64,000 nucleotides of DNA from Dehalococcoidia bacterium. Its GTDB lineage: Bacteria; Chloroflexota; Dehalococcoidia; Tepidiformales; Tepidiformaceae. The position numbers and the translations under genes were made by a program. Where the stretch lies: contig JAJEIT010000055.1 of assembly GCA_022827945.1 (NCBI GenBank), positions 1 to 64,000 on the forward strand, in the 5' to 3' direction. Positions 25,351 through 33,824 of this stretch are shown here, piece after piece; the stretch's first letter is position 1, and each line of letters opens with the position of its first letter. The notes beneath the pieces are model-generated. The model searched no databases, was not told the DNA's origin, and was given only the letters and a program-made list of their open reading frames with translations.

Positions 25351-26001
25351 ATGACCATGGCAACAGAGACTCCCGCCGTTCACCAGCGACTCGGTCGCGG
25401 CTTCACCAGGAAAGTCACGCGGGGAGCCGTGCTCCTGCTTCCCCTCATGGTCACCTTCTGGCTCATCCAGTTCGCCTTCCAGACGATGGACGGCCTGCTC
25501 CAACCCATCATCTCCGCCATCGCCGGCGAGGAGATCCCGGGCCTCAGTTTCGCCATCATCATCGTGGCGCTCTTCATCGTCGGCGCCCTCAGTTCGACCC
25601 TTCTCTTCCGCACGCCGGGTTACCTCATCGAGCGGGGCATCACCGCCCTGCCGGGCGTCGGCGCGGTCTACAGCACCACCAAGAAGCTCCTGCCCGGCTC
25701 TGATCCCGGAGCCAGGGCCCCGACTGGCTTCGACACCGTTGTCCGCATCGAATACCCCCGCAAGGGCGTGTGGTCCGTCGGCTTCCTGATGGGTTTCATC
25801 GAAGCGGACGCGGGCAAGAAGGTCGGCGTCGTCTATATGCCCTCGACGCCCATGCCCCAGTCCGGCTGGCTCGTCCAGCTCCCCCTCGAGGACATCGAGG
25901 TGACGGACTGGAGCTCGGCCCAGGCCATGCAGTACATCGTCTCCGCCGGTGTCAGCTGCCCGGACACGATGGCCATGAGCGCGCTCGAGGCGCCCGCGTG
26001 A
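25351..26001 (+). CDS. DUF502 family membrane protein
   Basis: A 216-aa membrane protein of the DUF502 family. Two long hydrophobic spans (about residues 27-47 and 68-92) are followed by the conserved RTPGYLIERGITALPGVGAVYSTTKKL stretch. The C-terminal half is soluble with VRIEYPRKGVWSVGFL and VVYMPSTPMPQSGWLVQLP. Function is unknown across the family. ATG 25351 is set by GGAGG 8 nt upstream. The stop overlaps the start of the next small gene as GTGA. Confidence 0.85.
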   Translation: MTMATETPAVHQRLGRGFTRKVTRGAVLLLPLMVTFWLIQFAFQTMDGLLQPIISAIAGEEIPGLSFAIIIVALFIVGALSSTLLFRTPGYLIERGITALPGVGAVYSTTKKLLPGSDPGARAPTGFDTVVRIEYPRKGVWSVGFLMGFIEADAGKKVGVVYMPSTPMPQSGWLVQLPLEDIEVTDWSSAQAMQYIVSAGVSCPDTMAMSALEAPA

Positions 26002-26174
26002 AGCTGGTGAGGATGGCGCTCCACCTGCTCATCTTCGCGGTGGCTGCCGTCGTCTTCTTCCTCGGACTTGGTATCGGCCTCTCGCAGAACCCGGGCATCG
26101 GCACCCTCCTCTGGCTTGTCGCTGCCGGCATCGCGGTCGCGAACGCTATCTGGATGACGCGGCGTCGCCGGTAG
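25998..26174 (+). CDS. Small two-span membrane protein, 58 aa
   Basis: A short protein with two hydrophobic segments (LLIFAVAAVVFFLGLGIGL and IGTLLWLVAAGIAVANAIWM) ending in RRRR. The GTG start overlaps the stop of the DUF502 gene (GTGA), so the two are translationally coupled and may act together in the membrane. An internal ATG at 26013 is an alternative start. It is short enough to be missed by length-limited annotation. Confidence 0.65.
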   Translation: MKLVRMALHLLIFAVAAVVFFLGLGIGLSQNPGIGTLLWLVAAGIAVANAIWMTRRRR

Positions 26175-26251
26175 GGCGCCGCCGATCTTCCGCCTCTCCC
26201 GTTCCTGTACCATCCCCACGCCGCCGCGGGCACGCGGCGAGGAGGGCTGAC

Positions 26252-26920
26252 ATGGCAGACGAGATGCGCATCCAGGTCATGAACGGCGGTCCCTACGTCG
26301 TCTCCGGCGGTGTTCCGCTGAAGGAGATGGCTCCCGTCCAGACACTCAACGGCGAGAACGTCGACTGGCACGTGCTCCGCGAGATTGACGAGTCTCGCGA
26401 TCTCTACGCCCTCTGCCGCTGTGGCCGCTCCAGCGACAAGCCCTACTGCGACGGCTCACACGCCAGCGAGCCCTGGCCCGAGGCCGAGACCGCCGACCGG
26501 CGTCCCATGGCCGACCGCGCCAACCGCATCGAGGGCGCCGCCGGCGTCATGCTCGACGACGAGTCGGTCTGCATCGGCGCCGGTTTCTGCGGCACGAAGA
26601 CGACCAACGCCTGGGACCTCATCGACGAAGAGGGCGACGAGGCCCGCGAGCGTGTCACTGCCATGGTGGGCCGCTGCCCCACCGGCCGCCTCGCCATCGT
26701 CCCCGCAGGCGAGAACGGGCTCGTCGAGCCCTCCCTCGACGCCGAGATCGCGGTCGTCCCGGGCGGCCCCCTCTGGGTACGCGGTGGCGTCAACGTCGAG
26801 AGCGCCGACGGCACGCCCTGGGAGGTCCAGAACCGCCGCACGCTCTGTCGCTGCGGCGCCTCTAACAACAAGCCGTTTTGTGACGGCGCCCACAGCGACC
26901 TGCATTTCGACGAGCGCTAG
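26252..26920 (+). CDS. Double CDGSH iron-sulfur protein with a divergent ferredoxin-like middle
   Basis: A 222-aa soluble protein. Two CDGSH-type 2Fe-2S motifs are visible: CRCGRSSDKPYCDGSH near residues 55-70 and CRCGASNNKPFCDGAH near 198-213, each with the 3-Cys-1-His ligand set. Between them lies a Fer4_19-like segment with cysteines in ESVCIGAGFCGTKTT and VGRCPTGRLAI. Related bacterial proteins are of unsettled role, perhaps iron-sulfur transfer or redox sensing. ATG 26252 follows GAGGAGG. It is convergent with vapC, whose stop overlaps its own by 4 nt. Confidence 0.88.
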   Translation: MADEMRIQVMNGGPYVVSGGVPLKEMAPVQTLNGENVDWHVLREIDESRDLYALCRCGRSSDKPYCDGSHASEPWPEAETADRRPMADRANRIEGAAGVMLDDESVCIGAGFCGTKTTNAWDLIDEEGDEARERVTAMVGRCPTGRLAIVPAGENGLVEPSLDAEIAVVPGGPLWVRGGVNVESADGTPWEVQNRRTLCRCGASNNKPFCDGAHSDLHFDER

Positions 26921-27357
26921 CCGGGGCTTTCCACCTCGCTCAGCGCATGCACGAACGGGAACGCCGGGCTTGCGGCCCGGTGGAATCGGTCATCGGCCGT
27001 CCACAGCTCGCAGCCCAGGGACTCCGCCAGCGCTAGGTAGTGACAGTCGTAGGCCGCACCCTGGCCGAGTTCGCTTGCCAGTTCGAGTGCCCGACTATGG
27101 AGCTGAGGCAGGGGGTGCAGGTCAACCAGTGAATTCAGGTCATCGATGAGCTTCACGGCCCCCGGCACGGTCAGTTCACCCTTCACGACTTGCTGGTGAA
27201 GGGCATTAGTCACCTCCGCTGGCAGGAGGTGCGGAGCCGACGGACGTCTGTCCTCGCGGCCCCAGGACTCCAGCAGGGCCTGCGCCTGGTCGGAGTCGTC
27301 CTCCTCCAGGAGCCACTTCAGCGCCAGGCTTGCATCGACGACGACGAATTCACTCAC
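26917..27357 (-). CDS. vapC: VapC-like PIN-domain toxin
   Basis: A 146-aa PIN-domain ribonuclease. The acidic metal-binding residues are seen in FVVVDASLALKW (first Asp), LLPAEVTNAL (Glu), AYDCHYLALAESL (Asp) and LWTADDRFHR (Asp). It should cleave RNA when not bound by its antitoxin. The GTG start at 27357 overlaps the antitoxin stop by 8 nt, giving translational coupling. Confidence 0.9.
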   Translation of the reverse strand: MSEFVVVDASLALKWLLEEDDSDQAQALLESWGREDRRPSAPHLLPAEVTNALHQQVVKGELTVPGAVKLIDDLNSLVDLHPLPQLHSRALELASELGQGAAYDCHYLALAESLGCELWTADDRFHRAASPAFPFVHALSEVESPG

Positions 27358-27676
27358 GGCCCTTGGGCCTGCGCGTCTGCTCGATCTGCGCGTCCCGCAT
27401 CTCACGTCCCTCGCGAATCAGGTCGACGGAGTTCCCCGGCAGAACGCGGTCGCCGAAGATCTCTTTCCGCATCCGGGCGAACTGCTCGGCCGCTCCCGAC
27501 ACTGAGGGCCGACCAGGCGCATTTCCCGACTCGTCCTCGGCCAACTCCCTCTCGATGGCGGTCTGGCAGTACTCGCGCATGCTGACGCCCTTCAGGGCGG
27601 CGACTGCCTTCAGACGTCGCTGAAGGGGGGCGTCAAGGTCCAGGGTGAGCCGCTTCTTCTCGACTGGCTTCGCCAT
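27350..27676 (-). CDS. vapB: Antitoxin of the vapBC-type pair
   Basis: A 108-aa protein with a ribbon-helix-helix-like start (KKRLTLDLDAPLQRRLKAVAALKGVSMREYCQTAIERELAED) and a charged C terminus (REGREMRDAQIEQTRRPKG) that likely wraps the toxin. The arrangement antitoxin-then-toxin with overlapping ends is typical. It probably represses its own promoter; a tandem GAAATAC repeat lies about 45-60 nt upstream. The exact antitoxin subfamily is not certain. Confidence 0.85.
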   Translation of the reverse strand: MAKPVEKKRLTLDLDAPLQRRLKAVAALKGVSMREYCQTAIERELAEDESGNAPGRPSVSGAAEQFARMRKEIFGDRVLPGNSVDLIREGREMRDAQIEQTRRPKGRE

Positions 27677-27720
27677 GGCGTGTCTCCCACAGGCAGGTTC
27701 CCGCCCATTCCAGATTTGCG

Positions 27721-27740
27721 GAAATACAGAAATACGTCAA
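27721..27740 (-). promoter_or_regulatory. Tandem GAAATAC repeat next to a -35-like box upstream of vapBC
   Basis: GAAATAC-A-GAAATAC (27721-27735) touches TTGACG (27735-27740, minus sense), a 5/6 -35. The -10 is not clear. RHH antitoxins commonly bind short repeated sites over their own promoter, so this is a candidate operator. Confidence 0.35.
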
Positions 27741-27800
27741 GAGGCCTCACGGGACAGGGGCGCATAGCAAGTGGGAAGGGGCCGGAGAGAAGCGGGGCTG

Positions 27801-28670
27801 CTAGCCCAGCAGCCGCTTCATTGTCGCGCCGATCTCCGCCGGCGAGTCCGAAACGACCGCGCCCGCCGCGCGAAGCGCGGCCTTCTTGTTCTCGGCCTTG
27901 CCGTCCTCGCCGGAGATGATCGCGCCCGCGTGACCCATCCGCCGCCCCGGAGGCGCCGTCGCCCCCGCGATGAACGCCACGACCGGCTTGCGCACGTGAT
28001 CCTGGATGTAGGCCGCCGCCTCCTGCTCCGCGCTTCCGCCTATCTCGCCCACCATCACGATCGCGTCCGTATCCGGATCTTCGTTCAGCATCCTGATCGC
28101 TTCGATCTGCGGCGTCCCGATGATCGGGTCGCCGCCCACGCCGATGCAGGTGCTCTGTCCGAGTCCTTCGGCCGTCAGCTGCGCCACCACCTCGTACACC
28201 AGCGTTCCCGAGCGGCTCACCACGCCGACGCGGCCCGGCAGGAACACGTCGCCCGGCATGATGCCCACGCGCGTCTGCGTCCCCGGCGTGATCACGCCCG
28301 GACAGTTCGGCCCGATGAGCATCGTCGGGCCCTCTTTCAGGGCCTGCTTCACGCGCACCATGTCCATCACGGGGATGCCCTCCGTGATGCAGACAGCCAG
28401 GGGCACGGCCGAGGACGCCGCCTCCAGGATCGCGTCCGCCGCGAAGGGCGCTGGCACGAAGATGATGCTCACGTTCGCGCCCGTCTCCCGCACTGCCGTA
28501 TCCACCGTCGGGAAGATGGGAACCCCGTCCTGCTCCTCGCCGCCGCGCCGCGGATGCACCGCCGCCACCACGTTCGTCCCGTAGGCGATCGACCGGCGCA
28601 TGTGGTTCGCGCCTTCCGTGCCGATCCCCTGAACCATCAGTCGCGTGTTCTCGTCGAGAAGGACGCTCAT
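27801..28670 (-). CDS. sucD: Succinyl-CoA ligase alpha subunit (orphan)
   Basis: A 289-aa SucD. It carries the CoA-binding Rossmann region ([24 protein letters not shown]), [11 protein letters not shown], and the phospho-histidine loop [13 protein letters not shown]. It is part of the TCA cycle enzyme that couples succinyl-CoA cleavage to NTP synthesis. The beta subunit gene sucC, normally adjacent, is not on either side. The close link to a CaiB-type CoA-transferase could mean a related acyl-CoA ligase role, but the motifs are those of SucD. The start ATG is 190 nt from the divergent CoA-transferase gene. Confidence 0.9.
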   Translation of the reverse strand: MSVLLDENTRLMVQGIGTEGANHMRRSIAYGTNVVAAVHPRRGGEEQDGVPIFPTVDTAVRETGANVSIIFVPAPFAADAILEAASSAVPLAVCITEGIPVMDMVRVKQALKEGPTMLIGPNCPGVITPGTQTRVGIMPGDVFLPGRVGVVSRSGTLVYEVVAQLTAEGLGQSTCIGVGGDPIIGTPQIEAIRMLNEDPDTDAIVMVGEIGGSAEQEAAAYIQDHVRKPVVAFIAGATAPPGRRMGHAGAIISGEDGKAENKKAALRAAGAVVSDSPAEIGATMKRLLG

Positions 28671-28860
28671 TGAAGCTCCCGCGCGCGCCGCGCCGCCGAA
28701 ATACGCCCGCGCGCTCCCTCGGCGATCGCGGGCCTCCGCATTCTAGCCGCGCCTCCCGATGGCGCTAGCGGGGAGGCCTTCCTCCGGCCCGCAGCCGCCG
28801 CCGCTGCTACGATTACGCACCGATCACCGATCCCCAATCACCGACCACTGGAGATTCCCC

Positions 28861-30045
28861 ATGGCCATGGCTCTCGAAGGCATCAAGGTCCTCGACCTCT
28901 CCCGCCTCGCTCCCGGTCCCTACTGCTCGATGCTCCTCGCCGACTTCGGCGCCGACGTCACCCTCGTCGAGGCCGTCCCCGGCGCCAACGCGAAGCTCGC
29001 CGGCCCCGCCGCCGACCCCGAGGCGGCGAAGCGCGCGGCCGCCTACAACGCCCTCGGCCGCGGCAAGCGCTCCATCGCCCTGAACCTCAAGAACGAGGCC
29101 GCCCGCGAGGTCTTTTACGAGCTCGTGAGAGGAGCCGACGTCGTTCTCGAGGGCTTTCGCCCCGGTGTCGTCAACCGCCTCGGCGTCGACTACGAGACGC
29201 TCTCCGCCATCAATCCCCGCATCGTCTACTGCTCCCTCTCCGGCTTCGGCCAGACGGGGCCCTACAGCAACCTCGTCGGCCACGACATCAACTACATCTC
29301 CATCGGAGGCGCCCTCGGCGTCATCGGCCGCCCCGGAACTCCCCCCGCCATCCCCGTGAACCTGCTCGCCGACTTCGCCGGCGGCGGGCTCATGGCCGCC
29401 TTCGCCATCTGCGCCGCCCTCCTCGCCCGCGAGCACACCGGCCGGGGCCAGACGGTAGACATCGCCATGAGCGATGGCGTCCTCTCCCTCATGACCAGCG
29501 CCATGACCGGCTTCTTCTCGACCGGCACGCCCCTCCGCCCCGGCGAAGGCTTCCTCACCGGCGCCCGCCCCTGGTACGACACCTACCAGTGCAGCGACGG
29601 CCGCTGGTTCTCCATCGGCAGCATCGAACCCCACTTCTACGACGCCCTCTGCCGCACCCTCGGCGCCGAGGAGTTCCTGGGGAGGCAGCACGACGAGTCC
29701 GCCTGGCCCGCCATGCGCGAGCGCTTCGAGGCCGCCTTCGCCACGAAGACCGCCGATGAGTGGATGGCGATCATGTCCGAACACGACATCTGCGCCGCCC
29801 CCGTCCTCGAGCAGGAGAACATCGTCACCGACCCCCACAACGTCGCCCGCGACATGATCGTGACCATCGACACCCCGGCGGGACCGGTCCAGCAAGTCGG
29901 CGTCGGCCCCAAGCTCAGCGACACGCCCGGACGCGTCGAGCGTGGCGCGCCCGTCAACGGCGAGCACACCGACGAGGTGCTCGCCTCCATCGGCTACGAT
30001 GCCGAGCGCATCGCCGCCCTTCGCGCCGAGGGCGCCGTCGGCTAG
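28861..30045 (+). CDS. CaiB/BaiF family CoA-transferase
   Basis: A 394-aa family III CoA-transferase. Seen: the N-terminal EGIKVLDLSRLAPGPYCSMLLADFGADV, the GKRSIALNLKNEAAREVFYELV region, DYETLSAINPRIVYCSLSGFGQTGPY, and the later HTGRGQTVDIAMSDGVLSL. The catalytic Asp of the family lies in this last half. It moves CoA between acids, often in carnitine, bile-acid or aromatic acid degradation; the substrate is not predictable here. ATG 28861 has GGAG 8 nt upstream. It begins a + strand run of probably catabolic genes. Confidence 0.92.
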   Translation: MAMALEGIKVLDLSRLAPGPYCSMLLADFGADVTLVEAVPGANAKLAGPAADPEAAKRAAAYNALGRGKRSIALNLKNEAAREVFYELVRGADVVLEGFRPGVVNRLGVDYETLSAINPRIVYCSLSGFGQTGPYSNLVGHDINYISIGGALGVIGRPGTPPAIPVNLLADFAGGGLMAAFAICAALLAREHTGRGQTVDIAMSDGVLSLMTSAMTGFFSTGTPLRPGEGFLTGARPWYDTYQCSDGRWFSIGSIEPHFYDALCRTLGAEEFLGRQHDESAWPAMRERFEAAFATKTADEWMAIMSEHDICAAPVLEQENIVTDPHNVARDMIVTIDTPAGPVQQVGVGPKLSDTPGRVERGAPVNGEHTDEVLASIGYDAERIAALRAEGAVG

Positions 30046-30085
30046 CGTCGGGCGCCCTTGGGGCGCAGCCGCCAAAGGAGCACCC

Positions 30086-31033
30086 ATGGAATACCGCGTC
30101 GTCGCCACCGATATCGAGTTCGCCGAAGGGCCGCTGGAACTGCCCGGTGGTGACATCCTCTACACCGAGATCCGCGCCGGCACGCTCACCCGCGTCTCGC
30201 CCGACGGCTCCCGCAAGGAGACCTTCGCGACCACGGGCGGCGGCCCCAACGGCGCCGCCATCGGCCCCGACGGCGCCATCTACGTCACGCAGAACGGCGG
30301 CTTCCAGTGGTCCGAGAGCCGCACCTCCAGCGGCCAGCGCATGATCTCGCCCGGCCCGCGCCCCGAGGAGGGCTACATCGGTGGCCAGATCCAGCGCGTC
30401 AGCGCCGACGGCTCCGAGGTCACCACCATCTACTCCGAGTGCGACGGCGAGCCCCTCAAGGGCCCCAACGACCTCGTCTTCGACCGCGAGGGCAACTTCT
30501 ACTTCACCGACCACGGCAAGCGCTACGGCCGCCAGCGCGATATCACCGGCGTCTTCTACGCCTCGCCGAAGGGCGACTTCATCCGCGAGATCATCTTCCC
30601 CCTGGAGGCCCCGAACGGCATCGGCCTCAGCCCCGACGAGCGCACGCTCTACGTCGCAGAGACTCCCACCGGCCGCCTCTGGGGCTTCGACATCACCGCC
30701 CCGGGCGAGATCGGCGACCGCCGCGTCGTCGCCACCGTCCCCGGCGCCCCGCCCTACAACTACGCCATGTGCGACTCCATGTGCGTCGACGGCGACGGCA
30801 ACATCCTCGTCGCCACCATCATCAACGGCGGTATCACCTCCATCTACCCCGACGGCGCGACCGTCTGGCACGAGCCCCTCCCCGATCGCGTCACCACCAA
30901 CGCCTGCTTCGCCGGCCCCGACCTGCGCACGCTCTACGTGACCATGGGCAGCATGGGCCAGCTCGTGGCGTTCGATGACTGGCCCGTCCCCGGCCACCGG
31001 CTCAATTTCCAGGCCGAAAGCGCGCCCGCGTGA
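30086..31033 (+). CDS. SMP-30/gluconolactonase-like beta-propeller
   Basis: A 315-aa six-bladed propeller of the SMP-30/Gre family. The metal-binding residues fit FAEGPLELPGG (Glu), GPNGAAIGPDG, LKGPNDLVFDREGNFYFTDHG (Asn/Asp) and PNGIGLSPDERTLYVAETPTG, MCVDGDGNILVAT (Asp). Such enzymes hydrolyse lactones or related esters with a divalent metal. It follows the CoA-transferase gene by 40 nt with AAAGGAG as RBS. Its stop overlaps the next GTG start (GTGA). Confidence 0.9.
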   Translation: MEYRVVATDIEFAEGPLELPGGDILYTEIRAGTLTRVSPDGSRKETFATTGGGPNGAAIGPDGAIYVTQNGGFQWSESRTSSGQRMISPGPRPEEGYIGGQIQRVSADGSEVTTIYSECDGEPLKGPNDLVFDREGNFYFTDHGKRYGRQRDITGVFYASPKGDFIREIIFPLEAPNGIGLSPDERTLYVAETPTGRLWGFDITAPGEIGDRRVVATVPGAPPYNYAMCDSMCVDGDGNILVATIINGGITSIYPDGATVWHEPLPDRVTTNACFAGPDLRTLYVTMGSMGQLVAFDDWPVPGHRLNFQAESAPA

Positions 31034-32211
31034 GAATCGCCGTCACGGCGACCCTCGCCATCTGCGTGGTGGGTCTGGGGCTGCTGCGGGTCACCGTCGC
31101 CGCCCCCCAGCGGTGCCCCGAGATCACGCCCGCCTCGCTTCAAGCCTTCGCCTCCGCTTCCGCGGCCTGGATCGAGGTCGCCCAGTACGCCGACGGTCGC
31201 TACGTCTACGAGTACGACGCCCGCACCGACGGCATCTCCGGGGACTACAACGTCGTCCGCCACGCCGGCGTCACCATGTCCCTCTACCAGGCCGTGGCCC
31301 TCGGCGACCGGTCGCGCCTGCACGCCGCCGACCTCGGCACGGCCTGGATGCAGGCCAACCTCATCGAACGCGACGACTGGGTCGCCCTCCGCAACCCCGA
31401 TACCGGCCGCGTGAAGCTCGGCGCGAGCTCGCTCATGCTCGCCGGCCTGACCCAGCGCCGACTCGCCACCGACGACCCCATCTTCGACGACCTCATGAAG
31501 CAGCTCGCCCGCTTCCTCGTCGTGATGCAGCTCCCCGACGGCGCCATGCTCAACTTCTGGGATCCCGGCACGGGCAAGCCCGACCCCTCCGTCCGCTCGC
31601 GCTACGCCACCGGCGAGGCCCTCTGGGCCCTGGCCCAGATGCACCGCCACTTCCCCAACGACGGCTGGGACGAGCCATCCTGGCGCATCGCCGACTACCT
31701 CGCCCTCCACCGCGACGAGGTCGAGGGACTCGACTTCCCTCCCTGGCCCGACCAGTGGGCCGCCTACAGCCTGTCCGAGATGGGGGACTGGCCCCTGAAG
31801 GAGCACCACATCGAGTACGCACGCAAGCTCGCCGAGCGCTTCGGCTTCCTCATCCGGGTCGAGTCGCAACGCACCGGGGGCGTCATCAACGAGCCATTCC
31901 ACGGGCGCCTCACACGCGCCGCCGGCCTCGGGACGTGGGTCGAAGGGCTCACCTCGATGTGGCGCCTCGCTAGCACCGACGACCGGCTTGCCGATCTCGA
32001 ACCGAAGCTGGCCGAACGCGCCATCTGCGGGGCTGGCATCCTCGCCAGCCGCCAGGTCTCGGACGAAGGCGCCGCCGCATGGCCCAGTCCGGCCCTCGCC
32101 GCCGGCGCCTGGTTCCGCGACGGCATCACGCGCATGGACGACCAGCAGCACGCCCTCTCCGGCCTCGCCCTCACAGGGGCTATCCTTGCCGCCGAGGAGG
32201 ACAGACCATGA
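31030..32211 (+). CDS. Secreted alpha-helical barrel-like protein of unknown function
   Basis: 393 aa with a signal peptide (IAVTATLAICVVGLGLLRVTVAA, residues 2-24). The rest is helix-rich with repeated Trp/Tyr/Ala-Gly pairs (GVTMSLYQAVALGDR, ASSLMLAGLTQRRLAT, RYATGEALWALAQMHRHF, DQWAAYSLSEM, GLGTWVEGLTSMWRLA, DQQHALSGLALTGAI). This pattern resembles (alpha/alpha)6-barrel sugar-active proteins. No catalytic residues can be assigned with confidence. It is coupled to the lactonase upstream (GTGA) and to the MarC-like gene downstream (ATGA). Confidence 0.65.
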   Translation: MRIAVTATLAICVVGLGLLRVTVAAPQRCPEITPASLQAFASASAAWIEVAQYADGRYVYEYDARTDGISGDYNVVRHAGVTMSLYQAVALGDRSRLHAADLGTAWMQANLIERDDWVALRNPDTGRVKLGASSLMLAGLTQRRLATDDPIFDDLMKQLARFLVVMQLPDGAMLNFWDPGTGKPDPSVRSRYATGEALWALAQMHRHFPNDGWDEPSWRIADYLALHRDEVEGLDFPPWPDQWAAYSLSEMGDWPLKEHHIEYARKLAERFGFLIRVESQRTGGVINEPFHGRLTRAAGLGTWVEGLTSMWRLASTDDRLADLEPKLAERAICGAGILASRQVSDEGAAAWPSPALAAGAWFRDGITRMDDQQHALSGLALTGAILAAEEDRP

Positions 32212-32759
32212 GCGGACTCGGGATCACCATCCTCCTCGTCTTCGCCTCGATTAACCCGCCGGCGGTCCTCTCGACGATGAACCGGGCCGTCGAAGGCCGC
32301 CTCAATCCCCGGGTGGCCCTCGTCGCCTTCCTCGCCGGCGCCGCCCTCCTCCTCGCCGCCACCTTCGCCGCCGACGCCTTCCTCGATGCCCTCGACCTCG
32401 AGCCGGAGACCTTCCGCATCTCCGCCGGCATCGTGATGGCCGTCACCGGCGCCGCCTTCATCCTCTTCGGACCACTCTCCTACCCGGTCGAGCCCGGCCG
32501 GAAGGGCGCCCTCTTCCCCTTCGCCTTCCCGCTCCTCGCGAGCCCGGCCGCCTTTGCCGCCGTGCTCACCCGCTCCGCCGACAAGGGAGAGCCCCAGGCG
32601 GTGCTCGCGGTCCTCCTCGTAACGGCCGCCGTGGCTGCGGGCGTGTTCGCACTCTCCGGCCGCTCCGCGCCCGTCGTCGGCGCCCTCGCCCGCCTCATCG
32701 GCGCGGTCCTTGTGTTCCGCGCCGTGTCTCTCGTCATCGACGGGATCCGCGCCGTGTAG
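32208..32759 (+). CDS. MarC-like multi-span membrane protein
   Basis: A 183-aa membrane protein with about six hydrophobic segments. The opening ITILLVFASINPPAVLSTMNRA resembles the NP-containing first helix of the MarC/YchE family, and LEPETFRISAGIVMAVTGAAFILFG matches the family's mid-helix. MarC proteins have no settled function. The ATG overlaps the upstream stop as ATGA, so it is translated with the secreted barrel-like protein. Confidence 0.65.
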   Translation: MSGLGITILLVFASINPPAVLSTMNRAVEGRLNPRVALVAFLAGAALLLAATFAADAFLDALDLEPETFRISAGIVMAVTGAAFILFGPLSYPVEPGRKGALFPFAFPLLASPAAFAAVLTRSADKGEPQAVLAVLLVTAAVAAGVFALSGRSAPVVGALARLIGAVLVFRAVSLVIDGIRAV

Positions 32760-32779
32760 CCCCCCGGAAGGAGTCACCC

Positions 32780-33292
32780 ATGCCGGAACTCGACCAGGCC
32801 GCCCTCCAGCGCGCGCTCGACGAGATCGAGTTGCGCAACCTCTACTTCCGCTACGCCCGCGGTGTCGACCGCCTCGACCCTGAGCTGTTGCGCTCCTGCT
32901 TCCATGAGGACGCCCACATCACCACCCGCAATCGCGAGATACGCGACGACTTCGTGAAGAACGTGATGGTCGGGCTCTCGCGCTTCAAGATGACCCAGCA
33001 CGTCACCACCAACGTCTGGGTCGAGATCGACGGCGACACGGCGAAAGGCGAGGCCTACGCCCAGGCCAACCACCGCGCCCCCGGCGAGAACGGCGAGCCC
33101 GACACCGACTACCGCTGGGGCGGGCGCTACGTCGACCGCTTCGAGCGCCGCGACGGCGTCTGGAAGTTCTCCGACCGCGTCGTCATCCACGACATGGACC
33201 GCGTCGTTCGCGTCGACGAGGTCTGGGATCCGCCTGGGCTCGGCTTCACCGAGGGCTCCCACTCGACCGGCGACATCGTCTACCAGGAATAG
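32780..33292 (+). CDS. SnoaL-like/NTF2-fold protein
   Basis: A 170-aa cone-shaped alpha+beta-barrel protein. The family pattern is seen in LDEIELRNLYFRYARGVDRLDPELLRSCFHEDAHI and the later FKMTQHVTTNVWVEIDGDTAKGEAYAQANH, with KFSDRVVIHDMDRV at the end. Such proteins may be ring-hydroxylating dioxygenase small-subunit-like, scytalone-dehydratase-like or isomerase-like. Asp and His residues lining the pocket (YARGVDRLD, TQHV) fit a dehydratase or isomerase. An RBS (GGAAGGAG) precedes ATG 32780. Confidence 0.8.
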   Translation: MPELDQAALQRALDEIELRNLYFRYARGVDRLDPELLRSCFHEDAHITTRNREIRDDFVKNVMVGLSRFKMTQHVTTNVWVEIDGDTAKGEAYAQANHRAPGENGEPDTDYRWGGRYVDRFERRDGVWKFSDRVVIHDMDRVVRVDEVWDPPGLGFTEGSHSTGDIVYQE

Positions 33293-33306
33293 CCCGGGAG
33301 GAACAT

Positions 33307-33777
33307 ATGAGGCCCGACGCCATCATCAACGCCCACGACATCCCCTCGGACGAGATCTTTCACTTCGCCATGGCCGTCCCCGACTTGCAGGCCGCGATGG
33401 ACCAGCTCGGCCCCGCCCTCAACGCGGACTGGACCTCCATCTGGTCCATGACGCGGAAGATGGATACCCCTCGAGGCCCCACCACCGACGAGATGCAGGC
33501 CGTCTATACCCGCCAGGGGCCGCCCTACATCGAGCTGGTGAGCGGCCACGGCAGCGGCTTCTTCGCGGCCGACGACGGGCCCCGTCTCCACCACGTCGGC
33601 TACATCGTCGACGACGTTCGCGCCGAGGCCGAGCGCCTCCAGGCGCTGGGCATGACCATCTGGGACCTGGGCCCCGGTTCCGCCTTCGTCACGAACGACG
33701 TCGGCATGACCTTCGAGATCATGGGGCCCGGCATCCGCCAGACCCTCGACGAGTGGTTCAACAGGCCCACCGACTAG
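33307..33777 (+). CDS. VOC-superfamily (glyoxalase-like) protein
   Basis: A 156-aa protein with two beta-alpha-beta-beta-beta modules. FHFAMAVPDLQAAMDQL begins the first and LHHVGYIVDDVRAEAERLQALGM begins the second; metal-ligand-type His and Glu occur in FHF, YIELVSGHG, LHHVGY and FEIMGPG. The length matches methylmalonyl-CoA epimerase and glyoxalase-like enzymes. It follows the NTF2-like gene by 14 nt, with GGGAGG as RBS, suggesting that both act in the same degradative pathway. Confidence 0.85.
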   Translation: MRPDAIINAHDIPSDEIFHFAMAVPDLQAAMDQLGPALNADWTSIWSMTRKMDTPRGPTTDEMQAVYTRQGPPYIELVSGHGSGFFAADDGPRLHHVGYIVDDVRAEAERLQALGMTIWDLGPGSAFVTNDVGMTFEIMGPGIRQTLDEWFNRPTD

Positions 33778-33824
33778 CGCGCTTCGGAGCCGCTAACCTG
33801 CCCGTCGCGTAGCATCCTTCGGCG

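Noticed and set aside
28823..28844. Repeated ATCACCGA before the CoA-transferase gene as an operator
   Set aside because: The two copies are only 8 bp, direct rather than inverted, with no regulator gene nearby; not distinguishable from chance.
28813..30156. A 447-codon minus-strand open frame across the CoA-transferase gene
   Set aside because: It is a Gly/Ala/Asp-rich shadow of the family III CoA-transferase on the plus strand.
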